64,000 nt of DNA from NCBI GenBank assembly GCA_026710565.1, contig JAPOQV010000006.1, positions 1 to 64,000 on the forward strand. The letters are read 5' to 3'. Below are positions 17,505 to 26,334 of the stretch, in pieces. The stretch is from Spirochaetaceae bacterium. Its GTDB lineage: Bacteria; Spirochaetota; Spirochaetia; SZUA-6; Bin103. The notes under the pieces are model-generated. The model worked only from the letters and a program-made list of their open reading frames with translations. It searched no databases and was not told where the DNA came from. Each line of letters begins with the position of its first letter. Within the stretch, counting starts at the first letter, position 1. The position numbers and the translations under genes are program-made.

Positions 17505-18258
17505 AAACCGGTGCCGGACCGGCGGATTCGGCAAGTTGCTGCTCGACGCCGTCAGCATCTTCGAGATCAACTTCATTCCGTCGCTCCGGTACTGGTACGT
17601 CACGGTAGTGCTGGCCGCGGCGTTCCCCCTGCCGTGGTTCTTCGTGACCCGCACCATCGCCCCGGACGACCCGCAGGTCCTGCTCAGGCTGTTGGCCGGT
17701 ACGATGGTGTTCGGCGTCGCCTTCTCAATCGGCATGTTCGTCGGGCAGAACCTCAACGGACAACGCTTCCAGGGCAGCCTCAAGCTCCTCATCGCCATGC
17801 CGGTGTCGAAGGGCGCATTCGTGCTCGGATCCCTGCTGCATGCGTCGCTGTCGGGCATCGTGACGCTTGTCGTGCTCCTCGGTTTCGGAGCGGCGATCGA
17901 CGTGGGGTGGGATCTTACCTGGGGTCTGATTCCGTCGCTCCTGCTGGCCGCGCTGACGATGGCGGGCCTGACGATGTTCGTGGTCGGCTTCGCTCCCAAC
18001 GCGCAGGTGGGCGGTCTCGCGACCGGCCTGTTGTCGCTCCTCCTGGCAGCATTCTCCCCCGTGTACTACACCATGGAGCAGGCTCCGCCCGTGCTGAAGC
18101 AGCTCGGCTACGTCTCGCCGCTGCGCTATGCGGCGGACGCCATCACCAAGTCCCTCTCCGGGGACGCCGATATCTGGTTCGAGCTGGCCGTGCTGGCCGG
18201 CTTCACCGTGGTCATGATGTCCTTGGGGACGTGGAAGCTCCCCTGGCGGGAGAAGTGA
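17473..18258 (+). CDS. ABC-2 type exporter, permease
   Basis: 261 aa, about six predicted membrane segments with the long hydrophilic N-terminal cytoplasmic part (FGKLLLDAVSIFEINFIPSL) and the ABC-2 C-terminal loop YVSPLRYAADAI. ATG codons at 17473, 17479 and 17482 are all possible starts. It sits in one operon with the ATPase and the PhyH-like gene, whose start overlaps its stop by 1 nt. Confidence 0.87.
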   Translation: MGMMSTIRPTENRCRTGGFGKLLLDAVSIFEINFIPSLRYWYVTVVLAAAFPLPWFFVTRTIAPDDPQVLLRLLAGTMVFGVAFSIGMFVGQNLNGQRFQGSLKLLIAMPVSKGAFVLGSLLHASLSGIVTLVVLLGFGAAIDVGWDLTWGLIPSLLLAALTMAGLTMFVVGFAPNAQVGGLATGLLSLLLAAFSPVYYTMEQAPPVLKQLGYVSPLRYAADAITKSLSGDADIWFELAVLAGFTVVMMSLGTWKLPWREK

Positions 18259-19004
18259 TGCCCGAGGCCGGCGGCGGGCTGAACCGGGACCCGCGACGGT
18301 ACGCGCGCGAAGGGTACTGCGTCTTTCCGCGGGTCTTCGACGATGCCGGGGTGGCGGCCAACCGCCGCCTGCTCGACGAGGCAACCGAGGCGGGGACGCT
18401 CGATCGGCCAAGCTCACTCGGCGAGCCGCATGCCGGAGACGACCGCTGGCTGGACGTCTGCCGTTACCCGCCGCTGCTCGACGCTGTCCAGGCGGTGCTC
18501 GGCCCGAACCTGATCCTGGTGTTCTCGAGCGTGTTCATCAAACCGCCCCACGGGTCCGAGCGGGTCTCGTGGCACCAGGACAACACCTACTGGCCGAGCG
18601 TGCACGGCACCGACGTGGCGACGGTGTGGCTGGCGTTCGACGACGCGGACGCGGCCAACTCCGCGATGCAGGTGATTCCCGGCTCGCACGCCGGCTACCG
18701 GGAGTACGCGACCGTCGCCTCGGGCAGCGACGACATGCTCTCCCGGCAGGTGGTCGTCACCGAGGCGATGGAACGCTCGGCCGTCACCCTGGAGATGCCG
18801 GCCGGCGCGCTGTCCATTCACGACTCGTTCCTGCTGCACGGCAGCGGCGCCAACCGCACGTCCCGACGCCGGGCCGGCTACACCATCCGCTTCTGCAGCA
18901 CCGACAGCGCGTGGGTCGACGTGAAGACGCATCCGATCCCCGTCTACCTGGTACGGGGAGAGGCCGGCCCCCGCGGAGCGCGCTACGTGGACTGTCGGCC
19001 GTAG
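18258..19004 (+). CDS. Phytanoyl-CoA dioxygenase (PhyH) family protein
   Basis: 248 aa. The Fe(II)/2-oxoglutarate facial triad is visible as H106-x-D108 in SWHQDNTYWP and H194 in FLLHGSGANRTSRRRAGYTI, with the arginine that binds 2-oxoglutarate shortly after. PhyH family enzymes hydroxylate diverse small molecules, and the true substrate cannot be told. The start at 18258 overlaps the permease stop by 1 nt. Genes of this family are common in the same environmental lineages that carry many Gfo/Idh genes. Confidence 0.88.
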   Translation: MPEAGGGLNRDPRRYAREGYCVFPRVFDDAGVAANRRLLDEATEAGTLDRPSSLGEPHAGDDRWLDVCRYPPLLDAVQAVLGPNLILVFSSVFIKPPHGSERVSWHQDNTYWPSVHGTDVATVWLAFDDADAANSAMQVIPGSHAGYREYATVASGSDDMLSRQVVVTEAMERSAVTLEMPAGALSIHDSFLLHGSGANRTSRRRAGYTIRFCSTDSAWVDVKTHPIPVYLVRGEAGPRGARYVDCRP

Positions 19005-19027
19005 CTCACCGTCCGCCGACGACGACT

Positions 19028-19825
19028 TCAGCGCTCGCCGGCTCCCGAGCTCGTGACCTGCCAGATCGTGTTGGTTGCCGGGCGATGCTCGTGCCGGTCG
19101 TAGTGCATGACCCGCGGCGCGCCGGGATCGGGGCCGACCGGCACCGGGTTTTCGATCACGAAGTCCGCGTAGCCGTCCGTGCGGGTCTCGTACGCCAGGA
19201 ACGCCAGCGACAGGTAGCCCGCCCACACCTCCCGGCGCTCGCCGAGATCCGGGAACAGGACCGGGCCGGTATCGAACTGGTACACGTCCGGGCGGTAGCG
19301 CAGGTTGATCGTCTTGATCGGGTACTCCAGCTCCGCGCTCAGCCCGGTGCCGCTGTCGGCGAGCACGGTTCTGCCGATGATGGGCCGGCCGGCGCTCGAC
19401 GCCGCGGCGACGGCCCGGAAGTCGGTCAGCCGCTCGACACCCCGCGCGGGGACGATGTGCGCGCGCAGGTCGCCGAAGGCCGGCATGCACGGGTAGTAGC
19501 GCCGGTATCCGGCGTCGCCGGCCAGCAGCCCACGACGAAAGATCAGCAGCTCGCTGCCGCATGCCACCGGCAGGAAGTCGTAGTTGGGCCGTTTGAACAG
19601 ATCCCCCGGTCCGGTCGCGTCGAACGTGTTCTCCGCCTTGCAGGCCGCGCACTGATAGATGGTACGGGTCTGGCTGGTGTGAGCGTCGTGCAGCCGTACG
19701 AGCGACTCCACCTGCAGCCGCACGTCGTTCTGCTCGATGGGCGCAGGGGAATCCGCGGTGCTGCTGCCGTTGCCGATGAGGTAGGAGCGCCCGAAGTCGA
19801 CGAGAGGCACTTCCGCGCCGCTCAT
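19028..19825 (-). CDS. Hypothetical protein, 265 aa
   Basis: I do not recognise it. It has a CAAC motif near residue 60, a region of mixed beta/aromatic character, and a C-terminal GYLSLAFLAYETRTDGYADF. There is no signal peptide or membrane segment. A Met one codon earlier at 19828 is also possible. It lies 15 nt upstream of the PIN/Phd pair on the same strand and is convergent with the PhyH-like gene. Confidence 0.55.
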   Translation of the reverse strand: MSGAEVPLVDFGRSYLIGNGSSTADSPAPIEQNDVRLQVESLVRLHDAHTSQTRTIYQCAACKAENTFDATGPGDLFKRPNYDFLPVACGSELLIFRRGLLAGDAGYRRYYPCMPAFGDLRAHIVPARGVERLTDFRAVAAASSAGRPIIGRTVLADSGTGLSAELEYPIKTINLRYRPDVYQFDTGPVLFPDLGERREVWAGYLSLAFLAYETRTDGYADFVIENPVPVGPDPGAPRVMHYDRHEHRPATNTIWQVTSSGAGER

Positions 19826-19843
19826 CACATCACCTTCCGGCGC

Positions 19844-20233
19844 TCAGGCATGAAGGATCTCGACGTCGTATGCATCGAACGCGCCGTCGGCGGTGACCAG
19901 CGTGAGCGATTCCAGTTGCGCCACCGCGACGAGCAGCCGGTCGAACGGATCGCGATGATGGTCCGGCAGCTCTGCCACGCGGCAGGCGTGGTGATGCTCG
20001 ACCGGCAGCGATTCGATCCCGTCACGGACCAGCCGAGGCGGAATGAACACCGCCGGTGCCTCGGGAAGCGGCAGCTTTCCGAGGCGGTACTTGATCGCGA
20101 TCTCCCAGGAACTCGCCACCGACAATGTGAGCGTGTTCTCCGGGTCCTCAATCACCTCCCTCGCCAAGCGTGTGATCCGGTCGGGACTCACCACGCTCCA
20201 GAGCCAGATGTGAGTATCCAGCAGTACCCTCAT
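19844..20233 (-). CDS. PIN-domain toxin (VapC-like, Sll0205 type)
   Basis: 129 aa, with the PIN acids D6, E44, D98 and D116 (LLDTHIW, SSWEIAIK, DPFDRLLVA, TADGAF). The pattern LDTHIWLW ... SWEIAIK is typical of the PIN proteins paired with Phd/YefM antitoxins. Its start overlaps the antitoxin stop by 4 nt. Predicted ribonuclease toxin. Confidence 0.87.
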   Translation of the reverse strand: MRVLLDTHIWLWSVVSPDRITRLAREVIEDPENTLTLSVASSWEIAIKYRLGKLPLPEAPAVFIPPRLVRDGIESLPVEHHHACRVAELPDHHRDPFDRLLVAVAQLESLTLVTADGAFDAYDVEILHA

Positions 20234-20463
20234 CGCTCGAAGCTCTCGATGACGTCCTCGGGAAGCGGCGCATCGAAGTCGTCGGGAACCTCGAACAGAC
20301 CGCGGTCGCGCCCCAGCCTGCGCCGTGGCTTGGCCGCCGTGTACCGGATAAGTCGCGCAACCGGCGTGCCTGCGCGCGAGATGATGACCTCCTCACCACG
20401 GGCAACCTCGGCGAGCAGACGTGAGAGATGCGTCTTTGCCTGGTGAATGTTGACGGTGGTCAC
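20230..20463 (-). CDS. Phd/YefM-family antitoxin
   Basis: 77 aa. The N-terminal Phd fold reads MTTVNIHQAKTHLSRLLAEV, then GEEVIISRAGTPVARL, followed by a toxin-binding tail. It is first in the operon, with the PIN toxin overlapping its stop. A good GGAGAG ribosome site lies about 6 nt before the ATG. Paired direct repeats upstream (20480-20510) are a likely operator. Confidence 0.88.
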   Translation of the reverse strand: MTTVNIHQAKTHLSRLLAEVARGEEVIISRAGTPVARLIRYTAAKPRRRLGRDRGLFEVPDDFDAPLPEDVIESFER

Positions 20464-20484
20464 GGTTCTCTCCTTATCGGACTA

Positions 20485-20512
20485 AGTCTATCACCTTTAT
20501 AGACTAAGTCAA
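20485..20512 (-). promoter_or_regulatory. Candidate promoter and operator of the phd/PIN toxin-antitoxin operon
   Basis: On the minus strand, TTGACT (20507-20512) and TAGACT (20485-20490) are separated by 16 nt, a reasonable sigma70 match. Two copies of GACTAAGTC, at 20480-20488 and 20502-20510, lie 22 nt apart (about two helical turns), straddling the promoter. Together the halves form an imperfect inverted repeat. This suits autorepression by the Phd-like antitoxin. Confidence 0.5.
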
Positions 20513-20629
20513 GAGCCTCCGATTGGGTACTTGGGTCAGGCGACCCGGATTTTGACCGATCGATCGAACGTGCTTACCGTTTCGGCGAGCTGACAGCATC
20601 ACTCCTTCCCGTCGGAGCCCACGCACACA

Positions 20630-21601
20630 ATGCCGGATCTCATTCAAGCCACCGGGCTCGCCAAACGGTACGGCCGAGTCACCGCCCTGGCAGGTCTCGA
20701 CCTCGCCGTGTCGGAGGGCACGGTGCTCGGTGTGCTCGGCCCCAACGGCGCGGGCAAGACCACCGCCGTGTCCATTCTGGCCACCCTGATCTCCCCGGAT
20801 GCCGGCAGCGCCGTCGTTGCCGGCGCCGACGTGGTGCGGGCTCCGCGCGACGTGCGCCGCAAGATCGGGCTGTCCGGACAGTTCGCGGCGGTGGACGAGC
20901 ATCTGACCGGGTTCGAGAACCTGGACATGATCGGCCGGCTCTATCACCTCGGCCGGCGCCGCGCGCGCAGCCGGGCCACCGAGCTGCTGGAGCAGTTCGA
21001 CCTGGTCGAGGCCGGCGGCCGCCCGGTCAAGACCTACTCCGGCGGCATGCGGCGCCGCCTCGACCTGGCCGGCGCGCTGGTGGCAGACCCGCCGGTGCTG
21101 TTCCTGGACGAGCCCACCACCGGCCTGGACCCGCACAGCCGCAGGCAGCTCTGGGAGGTGATCCGCCGCATGGTGGGCTCAGGCACCACGGTGCTCCTCA
21201 CCACCCAGTACATGGAGGAGGCGGACCAGCTCGCCGACCGCGTGCTGGTCATCGATCACGGCAGGGCGATCGCGGAAGGTACGCCAGATGAGCTGAAGCG
21301 GCTGGTCGGCGCGGAGCGCATCGAGGTCACGGTGGCCGCCGGGGCGGCCGTCACCCACGCCCGCGAGGTGCTGGACCGCTTTGCGGTCGGGGAGCAGCAG
21401 GTGGACGAACGAGCGCGCACGGTGGTGACGCCGATTGCCGGCGGTGGCGCGGACGCACTGATGCAGGCGCTGCGCGCGCTGGACCAGGGGCAGGTCGCCG
21501 TCGAGGACGTCGGGTTGCGCCGGCCGACGTTGGATGACGTGTTCCTCACCCTGACCGGCCACGCTGCCGAACCCACGGAACCGGAGGAGGAAGCCACGTG
21601 A
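20630..21601 (+). CDS. DrrA-type ABC exporter, ATP-binding protein
   Basis: 323 aa. Walker A GPNGAGKTT, signature YSGGMRRRLDLAGAL, Walker B VLFLDEPTTGLDP, H-loop LLTTQYMEEADQL, and the DrrA-type C-terminal extension ending RRPTLDDVFLTLTG. Family members export anthracyclines or other hydrophobic compounds. It precedes its permease partner with a GTGA overlap (21598-21601). Confidence 0.92.
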   Translation: MPDLIQATGLAKRYGRVTALAGLDLAVSEGTVLGVLGPNGAGKTTAVSILATLISPDAGSAVVAGADVVRAPRDVRRKIGLSGQFAAVDEHLTGFENLDMIGRLYHLGRRRARSRATELLEQFDLVEAGGRPVKTYSGGMRRRLDLAGALVADPPVLFLDEPTTGLDPHSRRQLWEVIRRMVGSGTTVLLTTQYMEEADQLADRVLVIDHGRAIAEGTPDELKRLVGAERIEVTVAAGAAVTHAREVLDRFAVGEQQVDERARTVVTPIAGGGADALMQALRALDQGQVAVEDVGLRRPTLDDVFLTLTGHAAEPTEPEEEAT

Positions 21602-22401
21602 GCGCCATGCTGAATGCGGTGAGCGACGCCGCCACGATCGCCAAGCGCAACGTGATCAAGATCAAGCGAGTGCCCGAGGTGCTGGTGTTCGTGCTGCTGT
21701 CGCCGATCATGTTCGTGCTGTTGTTCGCGTACGTCTTCGGCGACTCGATCGCCATTCCCGGCGGCTCCTACCGCGAGTTTCTGATCGCCGGCATCTTCGC
21801 CCAGACGGTCGTGTTCGGTTCGATCTTCACCGGCGCCGGCCTGGCCGAGGACATCCAGAAGGGGATCATGAACCGCTTCCGCTCGCTGCCGATGTCGCGC
21901 AGCGCGCTGCTGGTGGGCCGCACGATGAGCGACGTGGTGTACAACGTGGCGTCGCTGGCGATCATGGCCCTGACCGGGCTCGTGGTCGGATGGCGGATCG
22001 ATACCGGCGTGCTGCCGGCGATCGGGGGATTCGCCCTGCTGCTGCTGTTCGCCTACGCCTTCTCCTGGGTCATGGCCCTCGTCGGCCTGATGGTGCCGAG
22101 CGTGGAGGTAATCAACAACGCGTCGTTCATGGTGACCATGCCGCTGACCTTCGTGGCCAACACCTTCGTTCCCGCCGAGAACCTGCCGCCGGTGCTGCGC
22201 ACCTTCGCGCTGTGGAACCCGGTCTCCGCGGTCACCCAGGCGACGCGGGAGCTGTTCGGGAACATTCCTCCGGGTACGCCCGATCCGGTTGTCTGGCCGC
22301 TGCAGCACCCGGTGCTCTACACCCTGATCTGGGCGGCGGCCATCATCGCCGTGTTCGGCCCCCTGGCCGTGCACCGCTACCGCACCATCCAGCGCGCCTG
22401 A
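21598..22401 (+). CDS. DrrB-type ABC exporter, permease
   Basis: 267 aa with six predicted membrane segments. The DrrB-like features are VLLSPIMFVLLFAYVFG after the first segment, the cytoplasmic LAEDIQKGIMNRFRSLPMSR, and the C-terminal WNPVSAVTQATRELFGN. The start is GTG overlapping the ATPase stop. Its substrate is not evident from the neighbours. Confidence 0.9.
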   Translation: MSAMLNAVSDAATIAKRNVIKIKRVPEVLVFVLLSPIMFVLLFAYVFGDSIAIPGGSYREFLIAGIFAQTVVFGSIFTGAGLAEDIQKGIMNRFRSLPMSRSALLVGRTMSDVVYNVASLAIMALTGLVVGWRIDTGVLPAIGGFALLLLFAYAFSWVMALVGLMVPSVEVINNASFMVTMPLTFVANTFVPAENLPPVLRTFALWNPVSAVTQATRELFGNIPPGTPDPVVWPLQHPVLYTLIWAAAIIAVFGPLAVHRYRTIQRA

Positions 22402-22417
22402 GGCGCCCGGCGTCAGA

Positions 22418-22789
22418 TCAGTCCACGACGGCGATGCAGGAGATCTCGACCAGCAGGCCCTTGGCCAGCCGGGCGACGCCGACGGTGGCGCGCGCAGGCA
22501 GACGGTCGTCGCCGAAGTACTCGCGGTACACGGCGTTCATCTCGGCGTAGTCGCGATCGAGGTCGTCCAGGTAGATGTTGACCATCGTCACGTCGTCGAG
22601 CGTCGCGCCGGCCAGGGCGAGGACCTCCTTGACGTACTCCAGTGCCTGTTGCGTCTGTGGCCCCACGCCGCCCGGTATGGGGTCGTCGTTCGCATCCCAG
22701 CCGAGCTGGCCTGAAACGAACACGATGTTGCCCTTGCGCGTGCCGCGGCTGTAGGGCCTGCCGGGTGCCTCGCCGAGTATCTCTCTCAT
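22418..22789 (-). CDS. RidA/YjgF/YER057c-family protein
   Basis: 123 aa, normal length. The pattern includes YSRGTRKGNIVFVSGQLG, LDDVTMVNIYLDD and RATVGVARLAKGLLVEI with the arginine of the imine-binding pocket. RidA enzymes hydrolyse reactive enamine/imine intermediates, for example from pyridoxal dehydratases, and help branched-chain amino-acid synthesis. A strong AGGAGGAGG site precedes the ATG. It is last in a minus-strand run after the ilvC-like and lyase-like genes. Confidence 0.9.
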   Translation of the reverse strand: MREILGEAPGRPYSRGTRKGNIVFVSGQLGWDANDDPIPGGVGPQTQQALEYVKEVLALAGATLDDVTMVNIYLDDLDRDYAEMNAVYREYFGDDRLPARATVGVARLAKGLLVEISCIAVVD

Positions 22790-22819
22790 CTATCCTCCTC
22801 CTGTCGGTCGGTCTCTTCC

Positions 22820-23827
22820 CTATACCTTGACGTAGCGTCGCAGGCAGGGGCAGTCGGGCGGGATGTCCCCGTCCTTGCCGCCGGCCGACCAGTTCACCTC
22901 GCCCACGTAGATGGTTCGGTTCGAGTCCAGCCAGATGGCGTGGGGGGCGTAGAAGTCGGCAGGCGAGCAGGGATCGAGCCCGCCGCCCCAGCGCGCGAGC
23001 AGCTCCCCATCGGGCGCGAACACGGCGACCCGGCCGCCGATGGCGTTCGGGTCCGGCGTCATCCAGGGGAACAGCCCGCAGCGCGCCCCCTCCTCGGCGA
23101 CGAAGACGGTGTCGTCGTCGCAGATGAACAGGTCGGTAGGACGCACGACGTCCCGCCACTCCTCCAGGAAGCCGCCCTCCGCGTCGAAAAGCTGGAGGCG
23201 GCTGTTCTCCCGGTCGGCTACGAACACGCGGCCCCGGCTGTCCACGTCGATCCCGTGCGGCAGGTGGAACTCGCCCGGTCCGGAACCGAGGGCTCCCCAG
23301 GAGAACTGAAATTCGCCGGTCGACGAGAACGCGTGCACGCGCGCGTTGCCATAGCCGTCGGTGACGTACAGGCGCCCATCGCCGGCGGCGACCAGGTTGG
23401 TCGGCAGGTTGAACGGCCCGGCCACCTGAGAGATGGTGCGGTAGTCCATCCCGACTGCGCCGGTGGCGGACGGGCGCCCGCTGACGCCTAGCGTCATCAC
23501 CCGCTCGCCTGCCAGCGTGTACTCGGTGACCGTGTGGTCCTTGTCGTCGGTCAGAAACAGGCGGTCGGCGGCGGTGATGTAGATGCCGTGCGCCCGCTCG
23601 ATCGTGCCCTCCCCCCACGAGCCCAGGAAGCTGCCGTCGCGGTCGAACACGATGACCGGGTGCTCGCCGCGGTTGAAGACGTAGACGTTGTCCTGCGAGT
23701 CGGCGGCGACGCCGGCGACCTCGACGTAGCTCCAGCCCGCCGGCAGCGCGCCCCAGTCCGGGTCGGGCCGGTAGCGGTGATCGCCCGCGCCGACCGGATC
23801 GCTCACGTGGCTGTGGATGTCGATCAC
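22820..23827 (-). CDS. NHL-repeat protein, peptidyl-alpha-hydroxyglycine amidating-lyase-like
   Basis: 335 aa. A six-bladed NHL propeller: repeats such as GVAADSQDNVYVFNRGEHPV, NLPTNLVAAGDGRLYVTDGYG, HLPHGIDVDSRGRVFVADRE and FYAPHAIWLDSNRTIYVGEV. This is the family often annotated as peptidyl-alpha-hydroxyglycine alpha-amidating lyase; in bacteria the natural role is unknown. It has no signal peptide. The start is GTG at 23827, overlapping the ketol-acid reductoisomerase stop by 4 nt, so the two are translationally coupled. Confidence 0.78.
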   Translation of the reverse strand: MIDIHSHVSDPVGAGDHRYRPDPDWGALPAGWSYVEVAGVAADSQDNVYVFNRGEHPVIVFDRDGSFLGSWGEGTIERAHGIYITAADRLFLTDDKDHTVTEYTLAGERVMTLGVSGRPSATGAVGMDYRTISQVAGPFNLPTNLVAAGDGRLYVTDGYGNARVHAFSSTGEFQFSWGALGSGPGEFHLPHGIDVDSRGRVFVADRENSRLQLFDAEGGFLEEWRDVVRPTDLFICDDDTVFVAEEGARCGLFPWMTPDPNAIGGRVAVFAPDGELLARWGGGLDPCSPADFYAPHAIWLDSNRTIYVGEVNWSAGGKDGDIPPDCPCLRRYVKV

Positions 23828-24825
23828 CAGCCGGTCTCCTCCTTGCGCTCCAGGAACAGCTTCTCCACGTGCCGGATGTCGTGCTCGGCCCGCTCCCGCC
23901 TGAGCTGCGTCAGGTGCGGCTTCCCGGCAAGCTGCTCCAGGTTCCAGTCGCGCACCAGCTCGCCGCTCTGCCCCCGCCGCAGCATGGCGCGCATCCTGTC
24001 GCGCACGTCCTCGTCCAGGATCCTGCGATTCTGCGTGAGTCCGAGGTAGACCGCGGTCGGCGATCCCGAGGTGTCCCCGACGCGCCCCCGGGTGATCGCC
24101 TCGACCTCGAACTGCATCTCGTAGAAGGTCTCCGAGAACGCCTTCTCCGCCGAGAAACCCGCCTCGACCAGCACCTCGTAGGCCATCAGCATCAGCGGCC
24201 GGATCAGGCTGAGCCCGGCGGTCTCGGCGAACAGGTTCACCGCCACCTCCTCGCCGAAGCTGCACTCGACGCAGCCGAAGCGCAGCCAGCCCATGCCCAG
24301 CGCCAGCGCCATGACGATGTCGCGGGCGTTGCCGGAGGCGTCCTGGTGGACGCCGAACGAGCCGTAGGTCCCCTTGCCGTCGACGTAGCGGCGGCGGGCG
24401 ATCTCGCCCAGGCAGGCGGGCACGCACAGCACCACGTCCACGAACGGCGGCGGCTCGATCAGCCCGAAGTGCACGGCGTACCCGGATGCGAAGTCGAGCA
24501 CGTGGCCCTCGCGCAGGTTGGGCGCGATGTCGTCCAGGTAGATCTGGCGCTGCAGCTCGTCGGGCAGCAGCACCAGCAGGACGTCGGCGCGCCGGACCGC
24601 ATCGGCGATGCTCATCACCTCGAAGCCGTCGTTGCGCGCGGTCTCAGCGTAGCGGTCCTCGACGTTGCCGACGATGACGTCCAGCCCGGAGTCGCGCAGG
24701 TTCTGCGCCTGCGCGTGGCCCTGGCTGCCATACCCCAGGGACGCGATCAGCTTGCCCTTCAGGTGTTCGAGATCGGCGTCCTTCTCCAGGTAGAACGTGT
24801 CACGCCTGGCCTTCGGCTGCTGCAT
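23824..24825 (-). CDS. ilvC: Ketol-acid reductoisomerase (class I) family protein
   Basis: 333 aa, normal class I length. The NADP-binding region reads LIASLGYGSQGHAQAQNLRDSG. Further family features are ADVLLVLLPDELQ, the C-terminal FGCVECSFGEEVAVNLF, and ETFYEMQFEVE with metal-binding acids. The enzyme converts acetolactate to dihydroxyisovalerate in branched-chain amino-acid synthesis. No ilvB, ilvN, ilvD or leu genes accompany it; instead an NHL lyase-like gene is coupled to it, so it may be a second copy with another substrate. The start is set at the ATG 24825 (MQQPKARRD). Confidence 0.85.
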   Translation of the reverse strand: MQQPKARRDTFYLEKDADLEHLKGKLIASLGYGSQGHAQAQNLRDSGLDVIVGNVEDRYAETARNDGFEVMSIADAVRRADVLLVLLPDELQRQIYLDDIAPNLREGHVLDFASGYAVHFGLIEPPPFVDVVLCVPACLGEIARRRYVDGKGTYGSFGVHQDASGNARDIVMALALGMGWLRFGCVECSFGEEVAVNLFAETAGLSLIRPLMLMAYEVLVEAGFSAEKAFSETFYEMQFEVEAITRGRVGDTSGSPTAVYLGLTQNRRILDEDVRDRMRAMLRRGQSGELVRDWNLEQLAGKPHLTQLRRERAEHDIRHVEKLFLERKEETGW

Positions 24826-24903
24826 TCCTCGACTCCTCGCGCGGTGGTTCGGGAGCCGCCAGCTTACACCCCCGGCCCCGCCGGTCAACGCGGCCGATCC
24901 CGG

Positions 24904-25947
24904 TCAGGCGGGCGTCGGCGCCCCGTCTTGCAGCAACCGCTCGTGCTGCAACTCCCGCCACAGGTCGGCCGGGATCGAGACGGTCAACATGCTGGCGTTG
25001 TCCGCCACCTCCTCGGGAGTGGAAGCGCCGGGAATCACCGCCGCGACAGCCGGGTGAGCGAGCAGGAACTGCAGCGCCGCCGCGCGCAGCGGCACACCAT
25101 GCCGTGCGCATACGGCAGCGATGCGCGACACGGTAGAGCGAACCTCGGCGCTCGGCGCGCGGTAGTCGTAGGTCGCCGTCGCGCCGGCCGCCAGGATGCC
25201 GGAAGCATAGGGCGCACCCTTGATAATGCCGATGCCGCGGTCGAGGCACCAGGCAAGCTCGTCGTCCAACGGGCGCTGATCCACCAGCGAGTAGGGCATG
25301 GCCAGCAGGTAGTAGTCGACCTCGAACCGCTCCGCGAACCGGGTGATGCTGCCGACATCGTTGACGCCCGCGCCGACCGCGCGAATCTCCCCGGCGGCCT
25401 GCAGCTCGGCAAGCGCCCGGCGGCCACCGCGGTTCACCAGTTGGTCGAGGAGGCGATCGGCGACCTCCGGAGATTCGTGCTCGCTGTAGTCCAGGTCATG
25501 AATCGTCAACAGGTCCACGCGCGTGACGCCCAGCCGTTGCAGGCTGTCCTCGTAGGCGCGCATGACGCCGCCGTAGGTGAAGTCCCACCGGATACGGAAC
25601 GGCAGTCCCCCGGGCCATTCGGTCGCATCCGGTGCGTCCGGCGGCCGCGGGCGCCGCAGCAGCTTGCCCACCTTGGTGGCAAGCACCAGATCCGCCCGGT
25701 CGCAGCCGCTGAGGATGCGATCGCGGAGCTGAGCGCCGATTCGATGCTCGCTCTGGCCGTTCCCGTACGACGGCGCGGTGTCGAACAAGCGGATTCCCGC
25801 GTCGAATGCCGCGGCGAGCGTCTCCTGTGCCTGCGCTTCGGTCAGCGCCCGGCTGATCCCGCCGATCGTGGCCCCGCCGAAGCCCAGGACGGTGACCTCG
25901 ACATCGGACTCACCGAGCCGTCGAGTGCTCGCAGGGTTCACCGGCAT
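24904..25947 (-). CDS. Aldo/keto reductase (D-threo-aldose dehydrogenase type)
   Basis: 347 aa from the Met at 25947; Mets at 25983 and 26019 are alternatives and none has a strong ribosome site. AKR features: GFGGATIGG, the active-site DTAPSYGNGQSE with the catalytic tyrosine, the lysine in LATKVGK, and LLTIHDLDY with the catalytic histidine. The C-terminus ends with the NAD(P)-binding AVIPGASTPEEVADN. Relatives oxidise L-fucose, D-arabinose and similar sugars, which fits the sugar-rich window. Confidence 0.87.
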   Translation of the reverse strand: MPVNPASTRRLGESDVEVTVLGFGGATIGGISRALTEAQAQETLAAAFDAGIRLFDTAPSYGNGQSEHRIGAQLRDRILSGCDRADLVLATKVGKLLRRPRPPDAPDATEWPGGLPFRIRWDFTYGGVMRAYEDSLQRLGVTRVDLLTIHDLDYSEHESPEVADRLLDQLVNRGGRRALAELQAAGEIRAVGAGVNDVGSITRFAERFEVDYYLLAMPYSLVDQRPLDDELAWCLDRGIGIIKGAPYASGILAAGATATYDYRAPSAEVRSTVSRIAAVCARHGVPLRAAALQFLLAHPAVAAVIPGASTPEEVADNASMLTVSIPADLWRELQHERLLQDGAPTPA

Positions 25948-26028
25948 ATGGGCAAAGAGTACGACATGAGGCGATGCGTCCATAACAGCGCCACCGAGCA
26001 TGGAGACGCCATCGCCCACTCCGATCGT

Positions 26029-26334
26029 TCAACCGGCTCGCGCTTCGAGGGTCGGTATCCCGGAGACGTCCACCGTGCGCTCTGCGAGCGCCAGATCGTG
26101 AATGCGTTGCAGATTTGCCCAGAAGCCGGCGCCGTTGCCGAACAGCTTGCCGAAACGAACCGCCATCTCGGCGGTGACCGGCTGCTTCTCATTGAGTATG
26201 TCGTAGAGCGTCTGCCGAGATATGCCCAGCGCATCGGCCACGGCCGTCTTGCTCATGGAAAGCGCGGGAAGGATGTCCTCGCGTAGAATCTCCCCGGGAT
26301 GTACCGGGTCTATGGAAGAGTGTCTCTCGATCAT
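26029..26334 (-). CDS. higA: HigA-family antitoxin
   Basis: 101 aa. It opens with PVHPGEILREDILPAL, then the XRE-type helix-turn-helix TAVADALGISRQTLYDILN, followed by AVRFGKLFGNGAGFWANLQ. This is the standard HigA/VapI form. It overlaps the toxin's stop by 4 nt and comes second, the usual order for higBA. It probably represses the operon. Confidence 0.92.
   Translation of the reverse strand: MIERHSSIDPVHPGEILREDILPALSMSKTAVADALGISRQTLYDILNEKQPVTAEMAVRFGKLFGNGAGFWANLQRIHDLALAERTVDVSGIPTLEARAG

Noticed and set aside
22917..22935. GGTTCGAGTCC, resembling a tRNA T-loop
   Set aside because: It lies inside the NHL-repeat coding sequence; no acceptor or anticodon stem can be built around it.
23869..26286. 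805-aa plus-strand open frame
   Set aside because: Antisense to the NHL, ilvC, aldo/keto reductase and HigA genes, all of which have clear motifs.
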